From contig CBFHXG010000005.1 in assembly GCA_965659725.1 (NCBI GenBank), positions 31,070 to 95,069 on the forward strand: a stretch of DNA of 64,000 nt, written 5' to 3'. The stretch comes from Phaeocystidibacter sp965659725. GTDB lineage: Bacteria > Bacteroidota > Bacteroidia > Flavobacteriales > Schleiferiaceae. The position numbers and the translations under genes are program-made. The notes below the pieces were generated by a model, which made no database searches, was not told the origin of the DNA, and saw only the letters and a list, made by a program, of their open reading frames with translations. Below, piece after piece: positions 33,604 through 41,927 of the stretch (position 1 is its first letter; the number at the start of each line of letters is the position of its first letter).

Positions 33604-34323
33604 ATGAACAAGACGATACTTGTCCTCGGCACCTTACTGCTTTCTTCACTGTCATCAGCTCAACAGCTACCTGAACCCAAAGTTTACAGGGGCACTGAGG
33701 TTTGGTTTTTGATGCTGAACAAATATCAGATCAATGAAAAATGGACAGTAGGTAATGAATTTCATTTACGCAGGCATGACCTCTTGGCTGAGCAGAAGCA
33801 ATTGATCGTTCGTCCATGGGTTGATTATCATGCTGCACCTGGATTTGTAGCGAGCTTTGGGTACTCGTATATCCGGACATTTCCACATGGTGCGTTTGAT
33901 GTTGGAGCAGATTTGAATGAGCACAACATCTGGGAGCAAGTTACCTTGAGTCATTCGCCGTGGACTTTTTTGGAATTTTCTCATCGATTGCGATTGGAGC
34001 ACCGATGGTCGGAGATACAACCTCAGCAAGATGATGAGGACATTCCGATAGAATTTCGGAATCGTTTCAGGTATAGATTAACGGCCAAGGTGGATATTTC
34101 CGAGCGTTGGTATGTCCACATCTTCGATGAATTGTGGGTGAATGTGAATGAGGGCATCTATGTGAGTAGCTTTGACCGAAATTGGATCTACATTGGAGCG
34201 GGCTATCGATTTACGGATAAGATCGCAGTGGAGCTCGCCTTTTTGGACCAATGGGATAACTTGGGGCCATTGGGATACTATTCGAATCAAGGTCCGCAGT
34301 TTACGATGCTGTGGGATTTTTAG
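33604..34323 (+). CDS. DUF2490 family outer-membrane-like protein
   Basis: 239 residues from ATG 33604 (signal peptide MNKTILVLGTLLLSSLSSAQ). The longer frame from 33574 would precede the signal peptide with unrelated residues. DUF2490 hallmarks: EVWFLMLNKYQINEKWTVGN, RRHDLL..QKQLIVRPWVDY, and alternating aromatic beta-strands ending LWDF, a typical outer-membrane barrel C-terminus. Function unknown. Confidence 0.85.
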   Translation: MNKTILVLGTLLLSSLSSAQQLPEPKVYRGTEVWFLMLNKYQINEKWTVGNEFHLRRHDLLAEQKQLIVRPWVDYHAAPGFVASFGYSYIRTFPHGAFDVGADLNEHNIWEQVTLSHSPWTFLEFSHRLRLEHRWSEIQPQQDDEDIPIEFRNRFRYRLTAKVDISERWYVHIFDELWVNVNEGIYVSSFDRNWIYIGAGYRFTDKIAVELAFLDQWDNLGPLGYYSNQGPQFTMLWDF

Positions 34324-34378
34324 GCTGGATCAATTGGGATAGACTTCCTTCAGATCTCTTTGAACTTTTATCAATCGC

Positions 34379-35806
34379 CTACTTTCTATGAAACACATAA
34401 TACCCGTTCCATGTAAACGTCCCCGCTTCTAATCCGTTTGTGAACTCCAGTTCGTCTCCATCGGCCATGTCTATGAATCTATTCTCCGAAACGGGTAAGA
34501 TCAATTCATCTGTGGCAGGCTGCCCATCTGTAATTCGGATATACTCACCTTCCCAGATGAGCTCTATGGCATAGCCCTGGCCGTTTTCCATCTCATAGCT
34601 TCCGGCAATCATCTCTTTCTCTTCATCGGAGAATGAATGACGCTCCACGAGTTCTTGTTCTGCAGCTTCCCATCCATATTGGGCAGATATCGACCTCATA
34701 ACCTCCCGCATCAGTATCCTGCCATTGTCAGAATTCGTCATGACCACAGCCGCTGCGCCATATTGAGGATAGGCTAAGAATACATTGGAGAACCCAGCGT
34801 TCTTCCCGCCGTGTTGCATTCTGAGCGTATCTCCTTGATACTCCAGAGCAGGACCCAAACCCCACATGGACTTTTCGTCCATCGGCGTGAGCATTTCGTC
34901 AATTAATGTCTTGCTGAGGAATTCAGATTCGCGTTTACCTGTGTGTACTTCATGAACGAAATTGATGTACTTGGCTAGGTCTTCACTGGTTGTCCACAAC
35001 CCAGCTGGAGCTACTTCCGGATAATTATGCCACCCACCTTCGTATACCATGCCGTTGCCGTGATAAGCAAGGCTCGCCCGTGATTCATATACTTCTTTAA
35101 GAGGTTGTGAAAAGGTACTGTTGTTCATTCCTAGCTCGGGTAAGATGTAGCCATCCATGTAGGCTGAAAAGGACATACCCGTCACATCTTCTATAACCGT
35201 TTGAATGATCACATATCCTCCACCCGAATATCTCCACATGGAACCGGGGATGGTGTCTACTTCGATTTTCGGCGTGTTGCCTTCGCCGTTCAACACCTCA
35301 ATGCTCGAAGCCATTTCAGTTCCATTGGCATACCCAGGAAAGCCATGAACCGTTACTCCAGCTGTGTGCGTGAGCAATCTTCGCAGTGTTACTTTTTCTA
35401 CTTCCGTGTACTCAGACGAAGGAAGAGTCCAACTCGTAAGGTATTCGTTTACATCTACATCAAGATCGAGTTTACCTTCTTGCACGAGTCGAAGAACGGC
35501 GATTCCAGCAAGGGGCTTGGAAATGGATGCAGCTTGAAAAAGCGATTCTCGCGAAAGAGGTATGGACTTCTCCGTATTTTGAAAACCCTCGAGCATTGCC
35601 CAATGGAGCTCACCATCAACATACGTTACAATGCTTAGGCCTTGAACGTTTAGATCTTTCATTCGCTCGTTCAGGTCTAGATATATCGGTTCAGTTCCCG
35701 TCTCGCGATAGGCAGGTGTTAGATGATGAGGAATGTATTCAGCAGGAGATTGCGCAGAGGAGATTAGGCCAGTTAGTAAACCTACAATCAAGAGTGATCT
35801 TTTCAT
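34379..35806 (-). CDS. Serine hydrolase, beta-lactamase/class C-like
   Basis: A 475-residue exported serine hydrolase (signal peptide ends at about residue 19, LISSAQ). It has the penicillin-recognition fold: the SxxK motif SISK (94-97), the Y-x-N-equivalent YSG in MWRYSGGGY (~193-201), and the HxG-type motif MQHGGKNAGF (~330-339). A C-terminal ~90-residue beta domain (DUF3471-like) follows. Likely acts as a periplasmic esterase or D,D-peptidase-type hydrolase; true beta-lactamase activity is unlikely to be its main role. Single gene. Confidence 0.88.
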   Translation of the reverse strand: MKRSLLIVGLLTGLISSAQSPAEYIPHHLTPAYRETGTEPIYLDLNERMKDLNVQGLSIVTYVDGELHWAMLEGFQNTEKSIPLSRESLFQAASISKPLAGIAVLRLVQEGKLDLDVDVNEYLTSWTLPSSEYTEVEKVTLRRLLTHTAGVTVHGFPGYANGTEMASSIEVLNGEGNTPKIEVDTIPGSMWRYSGGGYVIIQTVIEDVTGMSFSAYMDGYILPELGMNNSTFSQPLKEVYESRASLAYHGNGMVYEGGWHNYPEVAPAGLWTTSEDLAKYINFVHEVHTGKRESEFLSKTLIDEMLTPMDEKSMWGLGPALEYQGDTLRMQHGGKNAGFSNVFLAYPQYGAAAVVMTNSDNGRILMREVMRSISAQYGWEAAEQELVERHSFSDEEKEMIAGSYEMENGQGYAIELIWEGEYIRITDGQPATDELILPVSENRFIDMADGDELEFTNGLEAGTFTWNGYYVFHRK

Positions 35807-35849
35807 AAGTGGGAGATACAGAATTGCATGGCTCGATGATCAGTTCAAA

Positions 35850-36332
35850 TCACTCCAGCTCTTTCAAAAACCACAAGTTACACCCTGGATGAGCCTTGCT
35901 TATGGGTTCTTTGAGTGGCTTGAATCCCTGCTTTTCGTAGATGTTCAAAGCCTTGCTGAATACGGGGAGGCTCTCGATGTAGAGTTGAGTGTAGCCCATT
36001 TCCACAGCGGCTTGGGTAGATCTTTCCATCAACTCTCTGCCCAAGCCTTTTCCACGAGCTTCGGCTGCTATATAGAATTTCACGAGTTCAGCACATCCAT
36101 TTGGAAGACCAGCAGTTGGATAGATGCCACATGTACCCAATACCTTTTCGCCCTCCTTGGCTACAAAGAAAATGGAGTGAGCCTGGCGAAACACTTCATA
36201 GAGTGTGTCGGTGGTTGGATCAGAGTAAACTGTGCCTTTTTGTTCGGCATCGAATTCCAGGAAAACATCACGGATCATCTTGGCTACCGCCCCATTATCC
36301 GAGGGTTCTATTTCCTGAATGGAGAAGGTCAT
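35850..36332 (-). CDS. GNAT-family N-acetyltransferase
   Basis: A 160-residue acetyltransferase with the acetyl-CoA pyrophosphate-binding motif EARGKGLGRELMERS (~92-106) and the C-terminal IYEKQGFKPL strand-turn. Substrate not predictable. Its ATG follows the thiL stop by 1 nt, so it is co-transcribed with thiL. Confidence 0.9.
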   Translation of the reverse strand: MTFSIQEIEPSDNGAVAKMIRDVFLEFDAEQKGTVYSDPTTDTLYEVFRQAHSIFFVAKEGEKVLGTCGIYPTAGLPNGCAELVKFYIAAEARGKGLGRELMERSTQAAVEMGYTQLYIESLPVFSKALNIYEKQGFKPLKEPISKAHPGCNLWFLKELE

Positions 36333-36333
36333 T

Positions 36334-37389
36334 TTATTCTTCGGAGCTATCCTCTTTCAAAGGGTTCCACCCTTGGGCTGTAAGCTCGATCGCGTTGTTA
36401 TCACGAGTTACAAGATAGCGATTCTCGTCTTCCGTAATGTGGCCGATCACTGAGAGGTTTGGATTCCCTTTGATCTTCTCGAAGTCATCCAACTTAATGG
36501 TGAAAAGAAGCTCGTAATCTTCGCCGCCGCTGAGTGCAACAGTGGTCGTATTGAGGTTGAATTCTTCGCAGAGCTCATACACCTTTGGATCGATCGGAAT
36601 CTTCTCTTCGAAGAGTCGGCATCCACGACCAGACTTAGAGCATATATGAAGTAATTCAGATGAAAGACCATCTGAGATGTCGATCATAGATGTAGGTAGA
36701 ACATCGAGTTCTTCAAGGATCTTCACCACATCTTGACGTGCTTCTGGCTTGAGCTGACGCTCGAGGACATATTCGTTACCTTGTAGGTCGGGCTGAATTT
36801 CAGGATTTTCCTTGAAAACGGCCTTTTCGCGTTCCAAGACTTGGAGTCCCATATAGGCACCGCCAAGGTCTCCCGACACTACGATGAGGTCGCTGGCTTG
36901 AGCTCCATCCCTGCGTACGATCTTCTCTTTATTTTGCTTGCCGATTGCGGTAAGACTGAGGATCAATCCTGATGTAGAGGAGGTGGTGTCGCCGCCCACT
37001 AGATCTACCTTGAAACGCTCGCATGCATGACGGATCCCAGCATAGAGTTCTTCAACGGCTTCAACGGGGAATCGATTGGAAAGCGCCATGGAAACGGTGA
37101 GCTGAGTAGCTTGACCGTTCATGGCATAGATATCCGAAAAATTCACCATAGCTGCCTTATAACCAAGGTGTTGAAGGGGTTGGTAGCTAAGGTCGAAATG
37201 AACCCCTTCAACGAGCATATCGGTCGAAACGAGCGTCTGCTCCTCACGGGCATCGATCACAGCTGCATCGTCGCCAACACCAACAATGGTATCGTTATAA
37301 AGGGGAATCTTGGAAGTGATATGATTGATCAGTCCAAACTCTCCGAGCTCACCTAAAGATGTGCGCTGTGGGTTCTTGTCTTCTAACAT
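36334..37389 (-). CDS. thiL: Thiamine-monophosphate kinase
   Basis: A 351-residue ThiL, which phosphorylates thiamine monophosphate to thiamine diphosphate. Landmarks: VGVGDDAAVID (metal/ATP binding), STDMLVEGVHFDLSYQPLQH, VNFSDIYAMNG, VGGDTTSS, MIDISDGLSSELLHICSKSG, and ALSGGEDYELLFTI near the C-terminus. An exact -7 box (TAATTTTG) ends 4 nt before the ATG, implying a leaderless mRNA. It is co-transcribed with the GNAT gene. The product cofactor is needed by the TPP enzyme Dxs encoded elsewhere in this window. Confidence 0.95.
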   Translation of the reverse strand: MLEDKNPQRTSLGELGEFGLINHITSKIPLYNDTIVGVGDDAAVIDAREEQTLVSTDMLVEGVHFDLSYQPLQHLGYKAAMVNFSDIYAMNGQATQLTVSMALSNRFPVEAVEELYAGIRHACERFKVDLVGGDTTSSTSGLILSLTAIGKQNKEKIVRRDGAQASDLIVVSGDLGGAYMGLQVLEREKAVFKENPEIQPDLQGNEYVLERQLKPEARQDVVKILEELDVLPTSMIDISDGLSSELLHICSKSGRGCRLFEEKIPIDPKVYELCEEFNLNTTTVALSGGEDYELLFTIKLDDFEKIKGNPNLSVIGHITEDENRYLVTRDNNAIELTAQGWNPLKEDSSEE

Positions 37390-37393
37390 GCCG

Positions 37394-37401
37394 CAAAATT
37401 A
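37394..37401 (-). promoter_or_regulatory. -7 box (TAATTTTG) of thiL
   Basis: An exact TAnnTTTG match ending 4 nt before the thiL ATG, which implies transcription starting at the start codon. Confidence 0.6.
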
Positions 37402-37437
37402 CAAAGACTAAACGGAAAGAGTGGGTTGTTGACTCTA

Positions 37438-38758
37438 TCACTTCACCAGAATACGTTGCGTATTGATCGCTGTATCATTGGTGTACAACCGAGCTAAGTA
37501 AATACCGGCTTTAAGGTGACTTAGATCAAGCGGTGACCCTTGCCATTGCAACTGTTCTAATAAGCGTCCGTTGAGATCGACGATATCTACTTTAAGATCT
37601 TGTAATTCATCGGAATTGAAGATGTACAGTTGATCATCTACCACCGATGCAGTAACGGACGTGAGAAGGTCTTCATCAATGCCAATGCTTTCGTTGCTGA
37701 ATATCAGTCGGAATCGATCCTCATCATCTTGATCGGTGTGCGCAAAGGAATAGTGTCCACCGTCGGAAAGACGTGTAATGGTTCCAGTGATCAGGTCTTC
37801 TAAGTATACATCGGTGAAAGACTGAAGATCGTTGTACTTCAGGCTCAGTTGCATTTGCTGCGGACCATTGTTTTCATTGATGTGAACGTTATAGATCGTT
37901 ACGGAATCCGTGTTGCTACAGATGCTGTAGGCTTCTCCGTTCTGCATGATGTATATGTAAGGTATTCCATTACCTGCACCGAGCTTGTGAGCATCTAATT
38001 CTGGATCGAAGTGGCTTGTGGCTGATTGGTCGAATCGAACAGCGATTTCGTCTATTTGAGCGCCTTGATCGTCTGTCAATTGTAGGACAGCGTGATCTGG
38101 TGTTGTTTTGAGAATACTCGTGTTATTCGTTGGATCTGTTTGGCTGTAGCTTAAGGTTAAGTTCGCTCCAGGGGTTGAACTAGCCTGTATCCAAAATGCT
38201 TGTCCTGGCGGGATGTGTCTCGACCCCCCCCCATTTACGCCAATAGTTGCTGATAGGTTGTAGGTCACCATATTTAATTGTGTGGAACCACTAAATAGAA
38301 TGTTAGCCACATTGATGACAGTTCGAGCAATTTTAGTAGCTGTTCCACTCAATTGCAACGTTGAAATACTTGTCATAGACGGCATGTTCACCGTGCTACC
38401 GGAGTATCCCACAATGTTGTTGGAGGTTCCGATGATGAAGAAGTTGGTGTAACCGATATAATCTCCTCCTAAGGTAAAGCTAACACCCGAGTTGAGGTTA
38501 ATTGTAAATACGTTTGAAGCCTCTAGATCTCCGGCCAAGGCCCAGTTGGCAGCGACGGTTCCGCTCGATTGACCATTGATATTCCAATTGTGGACAGGAT
38601 CAGAAAAGGCTCCGTTAGGTGCCGGAACCCCTGTTCCATTAGAAAGTGTATTCCAATTTCCCAAAGAGTTCATAATTACCTCCTTGGTAATAGTAATCGG
38701 TGGAGAAGGCAAATAAAGGAATACTGAGAGCAAGTAGGGAGCTAAGAATCTTCTTCAT
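37438..38758 (-). CDS. T9SS type A-sorted surface protein, reading frame interrupted by +1 shift
   Basis: The body frame gives about 410 residues with a glycine/serine-rich beta-helical N-half and a C-terminal T9SS type A sorting domain (DLNGRLLEQLQWQGSPLDLS; AGIYLARLYTNDTAINTQRI; LVK end). Its export signal is in another frame: ATG 38758 reads MKKILSSLLALSIPLFAFS, then TDYYYQGGNYELFG, and stops at 38639. The body frame resumes at 38673 (MNSLGNWNTLSNGTG), one base out of register. AAGGAGGT, a perfect Shine-Dalgarno sequence, sits 4 nt before that internal ATG. Either an indel (mutation or sequencing error) or recoding is needed to make the exported protein. A G9 tract lies within the coding strand (38224-38232). 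Confidence 0.7.
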
Positions 38759-38904
38759 GCGGTTTGGCGGTAAATTGACAATCGCAACATACAACATGCC
38801 TTCACAAAAGGTTCAAATGTTTGCGATAGAAACGCTTGAGTGTGAGTCTGTTCTGTACGCCGATAAACGGATTCGGTTTTTGCGCTGACATTTAATATTT
38901 CCCG

Positions 38905-38912
38905 TACATTTG
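38905..38912 (+). promoter_or_regulatory. -7 box (TACATTTG) of gdhA
   Basis: An exact TAnnTTTG match, with TTG 22 nt upstream as a -33 element. It predicts a leader of about 40 nt and places translation at ATG 38959. Confidence 0.65.
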
Positions 38913-38958
38913 TCTAGTGAATTCGCGCCCACAAGCGCTTAACCAACACAGTCAAACA

Positions 38959-40314
<1,356 letters not shown>

Positions 40315-40336
40315 GTCTTGACTATATTAGATAAAG

Positions 40337-40365
40337 AAAGCCATCCGAGAGGGTGGCTTTTTTTT
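40337..40365 (+). terminator. Intrinsic terminator of gdhA
   Basis: The 10-bp stem AAAGCCATCC / GGGTGGCTTT (one T-G pair) has a GAGA tetraloop and is followed by five Ts. It lies 23 nt after the gdhA stop. Confidence 0.92.
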
Positions 40366-40488
40366 GACCGATTGACGAATGTACAGGTAGTTCGGATGAC
40401 ATGAGTATTCGGAGATCGCTGGACCGAGATGGCATGAGAAATATTGAATCTGGAGGGGTCAAGGGTTGCCGGCGGGTAGTTTTTGGTT

Positions 40489-40676
40489 GGGGCCCCCAAC
40501 CCCGCCCCAGCTATCAATTTAAATCTATCAACCTTAATTACTCGTAGGATAAACGGATACAAACGGGTAGTTATTCATTTCACACTTTTCTGATCACTTA
40601 CCGCTTTGAAATACCGAGGTAACATTTTTGAATCTCGTAGCTTGAGAACGGGGTGGGGTTAGGGGCCCCCACTTAA
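40489..40676 (-). repeat. Dispersed GC-rich inverted-repeat element, copy 2 (inverted relative to copy 1)
   Basis: About 188 bp. The arms are GGGGCCCCCAACCCCGCCCC at 40489-40508 and CGGGGTGGGGTTAGGGGCCCCC at about 40650-40670 (22 nt, of which 20 are the conserved arm). On the minus strand it matches copy 1 (20591-20776) in both arms, in the sequence GTTCTCAAG next to the left arm, and in the core ACTACCCGTTTGTATCCG. It lies between the gdhA terminator and a decayed gene. The two copies differ by scattered substitutions, so they are not a recent duplication. Confidence 0.8.
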
Positions 40677-40689
40677 CGGTCAACCTCAA

Positions 40690-41133
40690 ATGAAAATTTC
40701 TTGACGCGATTTTTACTAATTCTCACACTTCTGATCTCTAAGGTTTCCTTAGCGCAATGGTTGCAGCGATTCTCGCGGAAATAGAATCGATTGATGTCGA
40801 GGTTGAAGAGGTAAGCGTTGTGTATTCTGTGGTGCCACCAACAGCGTCTTACATTTCAATATACGAGGAGTTCAATGATCACCTTGAGAAAAAGACATTA
40901 CAATGTACTTCAGTATGTTGGACAAGATTTTCCGTGCATGGTTTACTAAGGGCCAAGTAAAATTCTTGAATACTTATACCGTGGGCGATTCAATACACGA
41001 AGACAAGCCTGTGCTAGAGCTAACTCTTTTACCAGGAGGTCTCCTTCACTTCGTTCTGTATCCCATTGGTGGTTTTTATCAAATGAACCTCGGAGAATGC
41101 CGGTCAGGAGTTCTAGCTATAGATAACAGCTAA
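40690..41133 (+). pseudogene. Decayed gene for a small secreted protein (multiple frame breaks)
   Basis: Three reading frames contribute pieces. ATG AAA ATT TCT at 40690 is followed by a stop. In another frame, 40701 onward reads TRFLLILTLLISKVSLAQ, a convincing signal peptide ending A-Q. Then 40757-40960 gives a protein-like segment ending EEFNDHLEKKTLQ. Finally 40903-41133 continues as MLDKIFRAWFTKGQVKFLNT...GGFYQMNLGE in a third register. The simplest reading is a once-continuous secreted protein with two or more indels. It adjoins repeat copy 2. No family recognised. Confidence 0.45.
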
Positions 41134-41204
41134 GCTCGTGTTCTTGGAATTAAGCTATGGATGCACTAGCCGGCCACGTATAAGCTTAGGGAGCTTTTGG
41201 CCAA

Positions 41205-41228
41205 CAAAAAAACCCCGCTCTCGCGGGG
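41205..41228 (-). terminator. Intrinsic terminator of the LPP20-like lipoprotein gene
   Basis: On the minus strand, CCCCGC-GAGA-GCGGGG is followed by seven or more Ts. It lies 29 nt after the lipoprotein stop codon at 41257. Confidence 0.92.
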
Positions 41229-41256
41229 CTTCTTTGGCTTGGTGTGTATCGTGGAT

Positions 41257-41838
41257 CTACCTGTTGCGGTAGTTCTCCATCTCTTCTTCAAACGTTTCCT
41301 TGAAACGCTCGTAGTTGTAGTCGATGCGGATCACCTCATCTTCACTGAGCGACTGGTAGTAAAGCTCAGCCAAGTTTTCAGCACTCAATTCAATGGCGAT
41401 GTAGTATCTGTAGAGGTCCTGCTCACCATCACGGTTCACACGAGTATTTACTTCACAAATCTGTCGAATACCACGCAAAGTTTGATTTACTACTGTACGG
41501 GCATTCTCTTCGAAACGCTCTAGTACCTCTTCGCGGTTGTTGAGCTCGCGTGACATAACATAGTTGTCGCCAACCAATTTCATCACACTCTCAATGTCAC
41601 CCGCAAGCTGAGCCTTCGCATTGCTCATCGCCTTGCGCTTAGCCGTCATCATATCAATACTCTCTCCAAATGCATTCGCACGGAAAGCGTCATCATCCGT
41701 AAAGAACTCCGGTCCAGAACATGGAATGTTGATTACTTCTTCGTCCTCTTGTACGACAGGGTCAGAGCTCCCGCAGCTGACAAGCATGACCGCAGAGAAC
41801 ATCGCGGCTGCTATTCTGTAGGTGTAGTTGCGTTTCAT
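41257..41838 (-). CDS. LPP20-like lipoprotein
   Basis: 193 residues from ATG 41838 (MKRNYTYRIAAAMF), with lipobox LVSC (Cys ~22). The segment PEFFTDDDAFRANAFGESID followed by an alternating helix (MMTAKRKAMSNAKAQLAGDI) is characteristic of LPP20-type lipoproteins, envelope proteins of unknown mechanism. The C-terminus is acidic and helical. A start at 41847 would add three residues. It is a single gene with its own terminator, divergent from the AddB-like gene. Confidence 0.75.
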   Translation of the reverse strand: MKRNYTYRIAAAMFSAVMLVSCGSSDPVVQEDEEVINIPCSGPEFFTDDDAFRANAFGESIDMMTAKRKAMSNAKAQLAGDIESVMKLVGDNYVMSRELNNREEVLERFEENARTVVNQTLRGIRQICEVNTRVNRDGEQDLYRYYIAIELSAENLAELYYQSLSEDEVIRIDYNYERFKETFEEEMENYRNR

Positions 41839-41927
41839 AGTTTCCAATATTTACGTTGTACGTTTTTACTCGATTGTCTTACCTTTCTCTTTTACGAATG
41901 TAGGTTAATCTCTCTTTTGAAAAGACC

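Noticed and set aside
37395..37440. Short AGAGT...ACTCT hairpin after the interrupted T9SS gene as a terminator
   Set aside because: The stem is only 5 bp and the following T run is interrupted; too weak to annotate.
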